A stretch of 46,704 nt of DNA from an uncultured Verrucomicrobiales bacterium (lineage in GTDB: Bacteria; Verrucomicrobiota; Verrucomicrobiia; Verrucomicrobiales; Akkermansiaceae), in contig CAKZMG010000210.1 of the NCBI GenBank assembly GCA_937128235.1, positions 1 to 46,704 on the forward strand, given 5' to 3'. Each line of letters opens with the position of its first letter. Position 1 is the first letter of the stretch. The notes below the pieces were generated by a model. The model searched no databases, was not told the origin of the DNA, and saw nothing but the letters and a program-made list of their open reading frames with translations. Positions 16,609 to 24,792 of the stretch are shown here, in pieces. Position numbers and translations under genes: made by a program.

Positions 16609-19600
16609 TTACCGCTGGATCATTCCATACGGTGAGGAAGCGATGAGATAAGATGCGTAGCGGAGGCGATGCGTGAGAATGGATAGCTGTCTTCCTTCAT
16701 CTCTGATGAAATTAGCATGGTTCGGATCTGAGACGCCATCATCATCGTAATAGTCATAGCTTTGCGCTACAGCTTCAATGATTTGATCACGCGGATTATT
16801 GGCTCTAGGAGTGGTGTAGTCATAGCCAGCACCGAATCTCTTTTTGATTTTACCAGCAGAAAGGAAGAGGTCTAACTCATCCACGAGCGCGGCAGTAGCT
16901 GCATAGATAAACACTGGCTGGTCAAAGGTAGTATCGAGATCGTTCACTTTGCCGTCAGCGTTCGTGTCCATGATAGCGAGATATTTCTGGATGAAATGTG
17001 ATGTCGCGGGGTCTCTGTCTGGCTTCATGTGATCGGCATACTTTCCATAATTGTAGGGATTGTGCGCTGGATTTGGTTCATTCTGATTAGGCACTTCACT
17101 GCCAGACTGACCACTGGTGTAAAATAGAGCATGGAGCACATTGATATGGGTAATCACACTAACATCAGTAGCTATTTGAAATTCAGGAGCTTTGAGACCA
17201 TTCGTTGATAAGGTCCCAGCAGGTGAGTAGTCAGGGAGAAAATAGTTAAATACTGATGGAGCATATAGCGGTGTCTGCCCGATGGTGCCATCCGTATTAC
17301 TACCCAGTCTAAACATGGTAGTTCCTACTGGGAATTTAGCTATCTCACTTGTGATTAACGCATACTTTGGTTGTGAGTATGTATAGGCTGTGAGGTTAGC
17401 GGTATCAGCTAGATCGGTAATGGGAATTTCTGACTTGGACTCAAGCGCTCTCATGTAGGCTGCAACATGGATGAGAGGTTCTTTTTTCTTACCGTAGGAA
17501 GACGCTAAAGTAGGCTGGAGTGAGCGAGCTTCATAGTCTAACAGAATTGATTTAGTGACTTCTGCTAGATTTCCGTTGGTGTTTTTCCATACCTGAGTGA
17601 CCCTGTAGATGTAGCCATTTGATGGGTTAGAGGTGACGAGTCGCTGGATAAGCCTTCTGATGATGAACGGAGCAGTAGTTTGATGATTTGTATATGGGGG
17701 CGTGGCGGAATCATAATTCCCCAGATAATCTAACACTTTATCAAGGTCTTGTTCCCCTGTATTACCAGCGGGTATTGAGAGACCTAGAGTGGTCATTTCT
17801 TTTGTATTCGTATCATGATAGGCGGAGAAATTGATCATCGGGTTAGTCCAGCGATCTTGGTAGGTAAAGGTAGCTCCGGCATCACTATTGAAATTAGTGT
17901 TTGGCACTATATTGGGTGAGTTCCATGGAGAATTTACCACAGAAAATGACCAGCCAGTGAAGACTCTAGCCATCGCTGAGATGTCAGATTGGTCGTAGGT
18001 GGGAATAGGGAGTCCTTCAGGTGATAACTTGAGAGATCCGTCTTCATGTAAATGCACAAGTCCGATGGAGAATAACTGCATGATTTCTCGTGCGTAGTTT
18101 TCATCTGGTGACACTACTCCATTAGCTTTGGCATTACGTAGCGAGGATAGGTACTGCCCCATTATGGGGTGCTTAGAAATATCTTCAATCAGATCTCGAT
18201 AGGTTCCTGATGCACCAGCCTTCAGCATGTCATAGTAGTGAGCCATGCCATAATGACGACCATTGATAGTATTATCACTGCCTGAAACTACGAAGATTTC
18301 CGAAAGAGCAAATGCGGTTCGCTGGCGTATTTGGTCCTGTGCGGACTGTGTCATTGTCCACCAGCCTCTGGTGCGGTTGCCGTGGTTACTGTGATAATTA
18401 GCATTGTAGTCTGGAGATCCTATGATGTTAGCTAGATATCTTTCATGGGAATCTGCGGCATAGACCATCACTTCTAACGATGGTGACGGGAGTGGAGTGG
18501 CAGAGTTTAAACCGAAATTCATATCAATGTAATCAGAGAATGCAGCCATTCTGTCACCACCTTTGCTTGCTACCATCGCCTTCAGAGTATTGAAGCTATC
18601 GGGAGTTGCACCAAATGTGGACTGAGTGAGGAACCTAATAATATCACGGTCTAAATCATCACCTGTTAGATTCTCAATGGCTGGAGCAGGGGCGGGGGCT
18701 ACGAAAGTTTCTGAGCCTGAGGAAAGCAAAAACGTACCTCTAATGTCTCCGTTGATGTTCTTATCAGACTCCACATTCATCAGCACCTGACCAGAGAATA
18801 GCGCATCGAGGACTTGCTGATCAGTCGCTAGAAATTGCGCGGCATAAAGCCCATACGCATAGTTTGCCAGCTGACCACCAGGTAGTCCCTCAAGATTCGT
18901 CTGGGTATTCACATTGGCATACTGGATGTGTGCTCCAGTCTGCACGCCTTCTAACCCAGAGAAATTCATCGTTACAAACCCCACTTCATTATCACCTCTG
19001 AGTAACATCGCAGCCACGCCAGATCCGGTAGAATTGGTTCCTGCCACTGGCTTCAGTCTCGCTACAAAAAGACGTCTGTTCGCATCAGTATTTTCCGCAT
19101 CACAGATTCGGATAGCGGCACTCTTCGCTGTGTTTGTGATCGTGCTAGTAAGCGTCTCTGGGACTTCGAGCTTGGTATCGAGCTCTGGGTGAACGGTGAC
19201 TTCTACCGATGACGCTCCACTCGGGATGGAAATGAAGTTGTCAGGCAGAGTGTTACCATTTGCATCTTTTAAAACGTAATCGTTAGCGGAAGCTGAGCCT
19301 TTAGCCGGATCAGTATTTCCGCTCAATTCAAAATAAATGGTAAGTGGAAAACCAGCCGCACTAGTTCTCGTGAAAACGAACTTAGAAGTGATCTGCTCTT
19401 TCTCATAAGCATCGCCACCTGATTGAGAAATGGTGGCACTGCCTAGCTGTAATTGATGCTGAGCGATCACAGCCGCGTCATTTCCCTCACCAGGAAATGA
19501 GTTCGCATTGTCTGGATCAAAGCCGTCTAGCTGTTCTTCCTCCCAATCTGTTAGACCATCATTATCAGCGTCTCCGTCAGTGATGTTCACCCGGTAAAAC

Positions 19601-20025
19601 GCCTTATCAGACATCTGCCCTGTGAGTGTATCAGATTGTAATGGTGTGCTAGCACGCTCTGCGTTACCAATCCCATTCCAAATCGCTCCCGTTCCTAAAG
19701 TGTTAGAAACAAATACCTGATAGGTTTTTCCTATCTCAGTAGGGTAGCTCACAGCCACATTGCCACCAGATTTACTAAGAATGTCTATTCTAGGGCAGGA
19801 TTCTGGGTTTAAGGGATCAGTCCCCGCATTTGCTTCTGAGATGTTAGAATATCCATCGTGATCTGAGTCCTTAGCCCGCATAGCGGCATCAGCCACCAGA
19901 GCAGCAGCATTGTATTTCTGTTCCCAGATGTCACTGGCTCCATTGCTGTTCTCATCCACGATCGCGTAGGCTTGATTCGCAATTGTTAGAGAAGCGAGAA
20001 ACGTTAAGTTCTTAATGATTTTCAT
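16609..20025 (-). CDS. Large exported DUF1800 protein with CHRD domain
   Basis: 1138 residues. Signal peptide about 1-21. Two calcium-binding thrombospondin-3-like repeats follow (DSDHDGYSN near 53, DGDADNDGLTDWEEE near 151), then a beta domain with Calx-beta-like features (about 195-310), a CHRD domain (about 318-435) and a DUF1800 domain to the C-terminus (ARVFTGWSF near 690, FIIRRLIQRLVTSNPS near 795). DUF1800 proteins are exported, of unknown reaction, and pair with DUF1501. The extra N-terminal modules suggest surface or extracellular placement. It is the first gene of a three-gene unit. Confidence 0.88.
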   Translation of the reverse strand: MKIIKNLTFLASLTIANQAYAIVDENSNGASDIWEQKYNAAALVADAAMRAKDSDHDGYSNISEANAGTDPLNPESCPRIDILSKSGGNVAVSYPTEIGKTYQVFVSNTLGTGAIWNGIGNAERASTPLQSDTLTGQMSDKAFYRVNITDGDADNDGLTDWEEEQLDGFDPDNANSFPGEGNDAAVIAQHQLQLGSATISQSGGDAYEKEQITSKFVFTRTSAAGFPLTIYFELSGNTDPAKGSASANDYVLKDANGNTLPDNFISIPSGASSVEVTVHPELDTKLEVPETLTSTITNTAKSAAIRICDAENTDANRRLFVARLKPVAGTNSTGSGVAAMLLRGDNEVGFVTMNFSGLEGVQTGAHIQYANVNTQTNLEGLPGGQLANYAYGLYAAQFLATDQQVLDALFSGQVLMNVESDKNINGDIRGTFLLSSGSETFVAPAPAPAIENLTGDDLDRDIIRFLTQSTFGATPDSFNTLKAMVASKGGDRMAAFSDYIDMNFGLNSATPLPSPSLEVMVYAADSHERYLANIIGSPDYNANYHSNHGNRTRGWWTMTQSAQDQIRQRTAFALSEIFVVSGSDNTINGRHYGMAHYYDMLKAGASGTYRDLIEDISKHPIMGQYLSSLRNAKANGVVSPDENYAREIMQLFSIGLVHLHEDGSLKLSPEGLPIPTYDQSDISAMARVFTGWSFSVVNSPWNSPNIVPNTNFNSDAGATFTYQDRWTNPMINFSAYHDTNTKEMTTLGLSIPAGNTGEQDLDKVLDYLGNYDSATPPYTNHQTTAPFIIRRLIQRLVTSNPSNGYIYRVTQVWKNTNGNLAEVTKSILLDYEARSLQPTLASSYGKKKEPLIHVAAYMRALESKSEIPITDLADTANLTAYTYSQPKYALITSEIAKFPVGTTMFRLGSNTDGTIGQTPLYAPSVFNYFLPDYSPAGTLSTNGLKAPEFQIATDVSVITHINVLHALFYTSGQSGSEVPNQNEPNPAHNPYNYGKYADHMKPDRDPATSHFIQKYLAIMDTNADGKVNDLDTTFDQPVFIYAATAALVDELDLFLSAGKIKKRFGAGYDYTTPRANNPRDQIIEAVAQSYDYYDDDGVSDPNHANFIRDEGRQLSILTHRLRYASYLIASSPYGMIQR

Positions 20026-20105
20026 GGATTTTATACTGTAAAAGCTATCTACAAGTCAGATTGAAGTCAAGCTGATACGCAATAACTTACCTCTGCCGTT
20101 TGGCT

Positions 20106-20552
20106 CTATTGACAGAGAGCTCCGATGCTGTAGGAGACGAAGTTTACAATGCAGGAGTAGATGATAGCCTGCTGGGTTGTTATCTTTAGATTATTGAATT
20201 GATAGATTTTCAATATCGCGATGGATTCTACGATCACTACCCCAAGCTCAGCGATCAAAATACTATTCGTAAGCCGCTGTAGAGGCATCAGAACGATGAG
20301 TAAGGTGATGATGTTCAACACTACAAAACTGACCTTCATGGCTAAATCACAATCTGAATCGTGGAAGACTCGACTAAAGAGACAGAGAAGCATGGTCTCT
20401 AAGGCAATAGTTCCAGCGGCAATGAAAAAGAAGGTATAGGATTGCACTGCACCTGCGGGATCCATGTTTACGGGATTGGCTGAAGCTGTCCCCGAGACAC
20501 AGAGGATGATAGCGATTATAGCTAAAATAGAGAGTATAGGAAATTGCTTCAT
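20106..20552 (-). CDS. Small integral membrane protein of unknown function
   Basis: 148 residues: N-terminal hydrophobic leader ending around TASANPV, probably cleaved, then three or four transmembrane helices. No family is recognised. It is 6 bp downstream of the DUF58 gene, so it is probably the last gene of the MoxR/DUF58/ABC unit. An 80-bp gap separates it from the DUF1800 gene. Confidence 0.7.
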   Translation of the reverse strand: MKQFPILSILAIIAIILCVSGTASANPVNMDPAGAVQSYTFFFIAAGTIALETMLLCLFSRVFHDSDCDLAMKVSFVVLNIITLLIVLMPLQRLTNSILIAELGVVIVESIAILKIYQFNNLKITTQQAIIYSCIVNFVSYSIGALCQ

Positions 20553-20558
20553 GTAAAG

Positions 20559-21440
20559 TTACAGTGAAATTTCCAGTGCTCCAGTGCGGATGGCATCGAC
20601 TTGGAGTGATTCTAGGAGGTCTAGGTCTGAGGGGATGCGGGCTAGGGGGGATTGGTGTTTTAGCGCGGCATTGTGCCAGAGGGAGAAGTGCTTGTTGTAG
20701 GTTTTCTTATAATCTCGCAGTACGCTGGGCTCGATGCGGTGAGAGTGGCGACTGCTGGACTCGGCATCGATAAACTCATAGTTTCCCTGCCAGTCAGGAT
20801 CTGCCTCAGACTGGGTAAATGGACAGAGTAGAATGAGCGATCCCTGCCGCTGAGTGAAATGGCGGATCACCGGGTTAGCATCGCCTGGGAAGAGGAGATC
20901 GCTAATGAATACGCGGATAGTGTTCGGTCTCAGTGGGACGCTTTCCAGATTCGGAGCTTGGTTTGGGTGTTCGTCTTTTAGCTCGGTAGAAATGTTGAAC
21001 CATTGGTCACTGAGCACAGCTTCGATAGGGAGCTGCCGATGACTACTGCCTTTGAGTAAATGGATATTAGTGGCGGCTCCAGCCTGAAGCGCGGTGCTCA
21101 CGATGGTGTAGAAAATTTCTGCCACACGTGATGCCTTCGCTTCCTCAAAAAACATCGAGTCTGAAACATCTAACACAATGTCCACGATAGGACGGACTTC
21201 CTCGCGATAGAGCTTCATGGTGTAGCTACCTGTCCGCGCGTAGGCTTGCCAGTTGATGTGGCGAGGGTCATCGCCCGGGACGTAGTTGCGGTGGTCTTGG
21301 AAATCTAGGGATGATCCAGATCCAGCTCCTGCAAATTCTCCAGCCATACCTTTCCACACACGTGAGCGTAGAGGTAAGGAAACACTCTCAGCACAGACGG
21401 TGGCATTGATTCTGGCTTGTTTTAGCTGTGCCGGGGTCAT
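20559..21440 (-). CDS. DUF58 domain protein (MoxR partner)
   Basis: 293 residues. The DUF58 signature GDDPRHINWQAYARTG (about 76-91) is followed by a von Willebrand A-like region with a MIDAS-like DVSDSM near residue 111. DUF58 proteins work with MoxR AAA ATPases, probably as chaperone or metal-dependent adaptor, in maturation or export processes of membrane systems. MoxR is encoded at the head of this unit. The gene starts 3 bp after the ABC permease. Confidence 0.88.
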   Translation of the reverse strand: MTPAQLKQARINATVCAESVSLPLRSRVWKGMAGEFAGAGSGSSLDFQDHRNYVPGDDPRHINWQAYARTGSYTMKLYREEVRPIVDIVLDVSDSMFFEEAKASRVAEIFYTIVSTALQAGAATNIHLLKGSSHRQLPIEAVLSDQWFNISTELKDEHPNQAPNLESVPLRPNTIRVFISDLLFPGDANPVIRHFTQRQGSLILLCPFTQSEADPDWQGNYEFIDAESSSRHSHRIEPSVLRDYKKTYNKHFSLWHNAALKHQSPLARIPSDLDLLESLQVDAIRTGALEISL

Positions 21441-21443
21441 GGG

Positions 21444-22985
21444 CTAGTTGTTTTCTGTGCTTGCTGTTAGATTTTTTTCATCTTCTATGATCGCTTCTGC
21501 CTGCACATCATTATTTCTAATATGCTTCCAGAATTTCCCTGAAGTAGCGAGGCAACCTAGCCAGTAAATGAAAAATGTGGGCAGGGCAATTCCGTGAGCC
21601 AGGGCTTCAGTGACGTTGCGGTCAAAGAGGTTAAACTGGACAGGTGGAAGCCAAGAGAAAAGGATGTAGATGCCTCTTGATCTGGTTTCCTCAGCAATGA
21701 CTACGACAAGCAACCACAGCACACCCGAGGCGACTAGTCCACCAAGGTAGAATACGAATAACTGGAGGGTGTTTTTAAAGAAGATGCGAGCGAGTAGGAG
21801 AGGGAATACGAGGCACGAGAAGCAGATGCTGCAGGCTGTAATCATTTCCTGTTGGTAGCTGGAGTCATAGTAACTATAAGCATAGGTAGGGTTGTGGAAT
21901 TGTGATGAGAGGATGGTGAGTCCGAAGAGGATCATCACAAAGTTTAGCCCAGATGCCCATCCCGGGTAGAGGAAGTAGCTCGCTATTTTGCCTAGCATAT
22001 TTTTCTTTAGAAATGGCACACTTACGGTGGCTGTGGTGAAGGGATGCTCGGTGAGAGTGATGATGCCAATGGGAATGGATAGCAGCAGCATAAATATAGG
22101 TGCGGCTCTCTGAATGAATTCTGGACCTAGCCAAAACAGGATGAACAATACTGCTGCTATTCCTAAGCAGATCAAACGTCTAGGAGTGGAGCGGTTCTCT
22201 GAGATGGGGGCGATGGTGCCTGCCGCATAGTCTAGGGCGAGCCAAGCGACGTAAGCCATGGCGAGGGCAAGTAGGAGGTAGGCGTAAATGGTTCCTTCCA
22301 TTTCAAATGAGCAGAGTTGTACTACATCCCGATACATATATGGACTAGCAAAGAGTGCAACGACTCCCATACCAATAAAGAATGCACAGCCTAGCCCGAT
22401 GATCCCCCTGAGGATCAGCGAAGGAAGAGATGAGAGACCCACAAAAAATGCGGTGAATCCTGCTGACGCGAGGAAGATGGTGAACAGGATCATTAGCTCT
22501 GCAAACAGCTGCATACCTCCGAAAAAGTATCGCAAAATAAGGTAGGGAGCGACTGCTGCAATGATCAGCGCGGACTGCGATACGAGCGATATCCATTTCC
22601 CAAAAACAATACGCCAAGCAGAAAGTCTGGTGATAACCATGAGGTCAATGGTGTCTTCCTTGACCTCAGATCCGATCGCAGAAATAGCTCTGAGTGGCTG
22701 GAGAACGCAAGTAGCTAGACCAATGCAGATAAACACTGAGGTAGAGATATCCTTGCCCGCGTCATTGTATGATGAGGAGAATGAGTGCCCCAAGATAAGT
22801 ATCCCGAGTATCACCTGAATGGCGATGAATAGAATCATGAAGCTGATGCCCTTGAGACCCTGGCGGAGTTCTTTCACGAGCATCGGTGAGAGTCTATCCG
22901 AGAAGTCTGAGGTCTTCTTGATGAAGGGATGGATTCCTGAAGAGTCAGCTTCAGCAGGCTTCGGGTTTTCTAATGTTTCGGACAT
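21444..22985 (-). CDS. ABC-2-type transporter permease
   Basis: 513 residues with about twelve hydrophobic segments. The N-terminal segment LSPMLVKELRQGLKG is typical of ABC-2 permeases that act with a MoxR/DUF58 unit. The matching ATPase is the gene at 23806-24741, but the two are separated by the antitoxin/toxin pair. Substrate unknown. It lies 40 bp downstream of the toxin gene and could be read from the toxin-antitoxin promoter as well as from the moxR promoter. Confidence 0.8.
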   Translation of the reverse strand: MSETLENPKPAEADSSGIHPFIKKTSDFSDRLSPMLVKELRQGLKGISFMILFIAIQVILGILILGHSFSSSYNDAGKDISTSVFICIGLATCVLQPLRAISAIGSEVKEDTIDLMVITRLSAWRIVFGKWISLVSQSALIIAAVAPYLILRYFFGGMQLFAELMILFTIFLASAGFTAFFVGLSSLPSLILRGIIGLGCAFFIGMGVVALFASPYMYRDVVQLCSFEMEGTIYAYLLLALAMAYVAWLALDYAAGTIAPISENRSTPRRLICLGIAAVLFILFWLGPEFIQRAAPIFMLLLSIPIGIITLTEHPFTTATVSVPFLKKNMLGKIASYFLYPGWASGLNFVMILFGLTILSSQFHNPTYAYSYYDSSYQQEMITACSICFSCLVFPLLLARIFFKNTLQLFVFYLGGLVASGVLWLLVVVIAEETRSRGIYILFSWLPPVQFNLFDRNVTEALAHGIALPTFFIYWLGCLATSGKFWKHIRNNDVQAEAIIEDEKNLTASTENN

Positions 22986-23025
22986 AAATGATGAAGTGAA
23001 AGTAAATGTTAATACAGGCTAAAGA

Positions 23026-23409
23026 CTAATTTTTTTCTGACATAGCTGCCAGCCAGGTTGCATATTCTTGTTCAGAAACGACACTGGCTGCGAGACCAGC
23101 AGTCATGCGTAGAGCATCTTCTTCTGTGGCAATGAGTCGATGTCCATTCGCTGCCAAAAATGTATAGGCTGACATAAACCCAGTTCGTTTATTGCCATCA
23201 ATAAAGGGATGGTTTTTTATGATGCCAAAGGCATAAGATGCAGCAATAGAGAAAAGGTTTGACTGCTCATAATGAAACAGTTGCTGTGGTCGCGAGAGTG
23301 CGGATTCTAGTAAGCCTTCGTCCCGTATGCCATCAGAACCTCCATAGCGATGCAATAGTTTATCATGCATCGGTAAAATCACTTCCTTTGGAATCCAGAT
23401 AGGGTCCAT
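23026..23409 (-). CDS. doc: Doc-type Fic domain toxin
   Basis: 127 residues, the usual length of Doc. The Fic/Doc active site HPFIDGNKRTGF occupies residues 67-78, with catalytic H67 and the phosphate-binding GNKR. Doc phosphorylates elongation factor Tu and halts translation. The start codon overlaps the antitoxin stop by one base (TAATG), a tight translational coupling. The motif is intact, so an active toxin is expected. Confidence 0.92.
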   Translation of the reverse strand: MDPIWIPKEVILPMHDKLLHRYGGSDGIRDEGLLESALSRPQQLFHYEQSNLFSIAASYAFGIIKNHPFIDGNKRTGFMSAYTFLAANGHRLIATEEDALRMTAGLAASVVSEQEYATWLAAMSEKN

Positions 23410-23639
23410 TATTTAGCAAGCTCAGTCAGTGTGTTGTGGTAATCTTTCATTCCTTGGTCGACTATTTCCATCATGTCCTTGAAGTCAGGCTTAGAAGCCG
23501 TGATCTTCACGGATGAGTCTTTTGACTCAGTGATGTATAGTGCAGAGCCTTCTGATACATTGAGTTCCTGGAGCGCTTCTTTAGGTAGAATGATTCCGTA
23601 TGAATTTCCGATCTTTCTTACTTTTGTTTCTAGTGTCAT
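23409..23639 (-). CDS. AbrB/MazE-type antitoxin
   Basis: 76 residues: N-terminal swapped-hairpin DNA-binding domain (VRKIGNSYGIILPKEAL, residues about 7-23, then EGSALYI), C-terminal tail (about 48-76) that would block the toxin. Doc is often paired with Phd; here the partner is of the AbrB/MazE/SpoVT type. ATG is at 23639, with no Shine-Dalgarno, and the predicted transcription start is at or next to the ATG, so the mRNA may be leaderless. An AbrB-type protein would be expected to bind the upstream palindrome and repress itself. Confidence 0.88.
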   Translation of the reverse strand: MTLETKVRKIGNSYGIILPKEALQELNVSEGSALYITESKDSSVKITASKPDFKDMMEIVDQGMKDYHNTLTELAK

Positions 23640-23645
23640 GATTAG

Positions 23646-23674
23646 AATATGTTATAACATTTGTTGCTTGTCAA
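23646..23674 (-). promoter_or_regulatory. Antitoxin promoter with palindromic operator in the spacer
   Basis: On the minus strand: TTGACA (complement of 23669-23674), a 17-nt spacer, and CATATT (complement of 23646-23651). The perfect 12-bp palindrome ATGTTATAACAT (23649-23660) covers part of the spacer and the -10. This is the expected layout for autorepression by the antitoxin. Confidence 0.6.
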
Positions 23675-23712
23675 TTAAGTTTCTGATTTTAGGTGGCTTA
23701 TGTTTTTTTTAA

Positions 23713-23745
23713 CCGCTGGTTTACGTTGATTTTGCGCAGATTTTC
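23713..23745. repeat. Degenerate 11-nt tandem repeat, three units
   Basis: CCGCTGGTTTA, CGTTGATTTTG and CGCAGATTTTC run in exact 11-nt phase. They resemble a known class of scattered bacterial intergenic repeats with CGCNGATTTA-like units. It lies between the antitoxin promoter and the ABC ATPase end. Confidence 0.55.
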
Positions 23746-23780
23746 TTGGGCTGAGGCTTTGTTGTGTTGGAAATGACGAC

Positions 23781-23808
23781 ATGCTAGATGATCAATGCTA
23801 AATGTTTA
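23781..23808. repeat. Heptad repeat, four ATGNTNR-type units
   Basis: ATGCTAG, ATGATCA, ATGCTAA and ATGTTTA in exact 7-nt phase. The last three bases (23806-23808) are the stop codon of the ABC ATPase gene on the opposite strand, so the repeat abuts and enters that gene. Confidence 0.6.
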
Positions 23809-24741
23809 CTGCTTCTCTAGGATATCAATAAATGCGTCTTCGAGGTTTCGCTGCTCTTTGTGGAACTCGATGATTGGCAGTCCGTCTTTGACCATTCGGC
23901 GGAGCACATCTGCGGCTACTTCTGGGTCATCAGAGTCCACGCGGATTCTGCCGCCGCGCTTGCGGTCTTCTATAAATTCTACGTAAGGAGAAGTCGCTGC
24001 CCAGTCAGAAAGCTTGCCTGGGTCTCCTACGATCTGGACATCATAGAAAAATCCTCCAGCTGCATCCGTTCCTTGAAGTAGGGATTCTGCATCTCCGTGG
24101 TGGACTATTCTTCCGTCATTTATGAAGAGCAGCGAGTCACACATTTCTCCTAGCTCGGAGAGGATGTGGGATGAGATGAAAATGGTCTTTCCTTCTTCCG
24201 CGAGAATCCGGATGAGGTGCTTGAGCTCCACCCGTGCTTTCGGATCTAGACCAGCTGCCGGCTCATCCAGAATGAGAACCTGTGGGTCATGGATGAGTGC
24301 GCGCCCCAGACAGAGCCTCTGAGTCATGCCTTTGGAGAGTTTGTTTGAGAGGCGATCTGCCAGTGGGATGAGGTCTGCAAATTCCATCACCTCCTGAATC
24401 CGCATTTGTCTTTCCTTTCCCACGTATCCGAGCGCACGTGCATAGAAATCTAGATACTCCAGCACGGTCATGTGATCATAATTTCCAAAATGATCTGGCA
24501 TCCAGCCGAGAAGGGAGCGGACTTTGGCAGGGTGGTTGACCACATTGATGCCGCAGATTTCCACAGAGCCCATCGTAGGGTAATCGAGTGTGGCGAGCAT
24601 CCGCATGGTGGTGGTTTTACCCGCACCATTGGCACCGATGAATCCGCATACGGAACCGTGCGGAACCTCGAAGCTGAGCCCATCTACCGCTTTGAGTTTA
24701 CCGAAATAGCGGTAGAGGTTTTTGACTGAAATTGCAGACAT
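23806..24741 (-). CDS. ABC transporter ATP-binding protein
   Basis: 311 residues. Walker A GANGAGKTT (36-44), signature LSKGMTQRL near 138, Walker B LILDEPAAGLDP near 160 and the switch His (SSHILSE near 195). The C-terminal extension (about 230-311) is typical of ABC-2/CcmA-like exporters. It energises the permease at 21444, now separated by 820 bp with the toxin-antitoxin pair in between. Heptad repeats flank the gene on both sides. Confidence 0.92.
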   Translation of the reverse strand: MSAISVKNLYRYFGKLKAVDGLSFEVPHGSVCGFIGANGAGKTTTMRMLATLDYPTMGSVEICGINVVNHPAKVRSLLGWMPDHFGNYDHMTVLEYLDFYARALGYVGKERQMRIQEVMEFADLIPLADRLSNKLSKGMTQRLCLGRALIHDPQVLILDEPAAGLDPKARVELKHLIRILAEEGKTIFISSHILSELGEMCDSLLFINDGRIVHHGDAESLLQGTDAAGGFFYDVQIVGDPGKLSDWAATSPYVEFIEDRKRGGRIRVDSDDPEVAADVLRRMVKDGLPIIEFHKEQRNLEDAFIDILEKQ

Positions 24742-24750
24742 GGAGAAGTT

Positions 24751-24778
24751 TTAAGTGTTAAGTTTAAAGTGTTAAGTT
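24751..24778. repeat. Heptad repeat, four TTAAGTN units
   Basis: TTAAGTG, TTAAGTT, TAAAGTG and TTAAGTT in exact 7-nt phase, filling the 51-bp gap between the 616-residue protein gene and the ABC ATPase start. Confidence 0.65.
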
Positions 24779-24792
24779 TGGTAGCTATTTCA

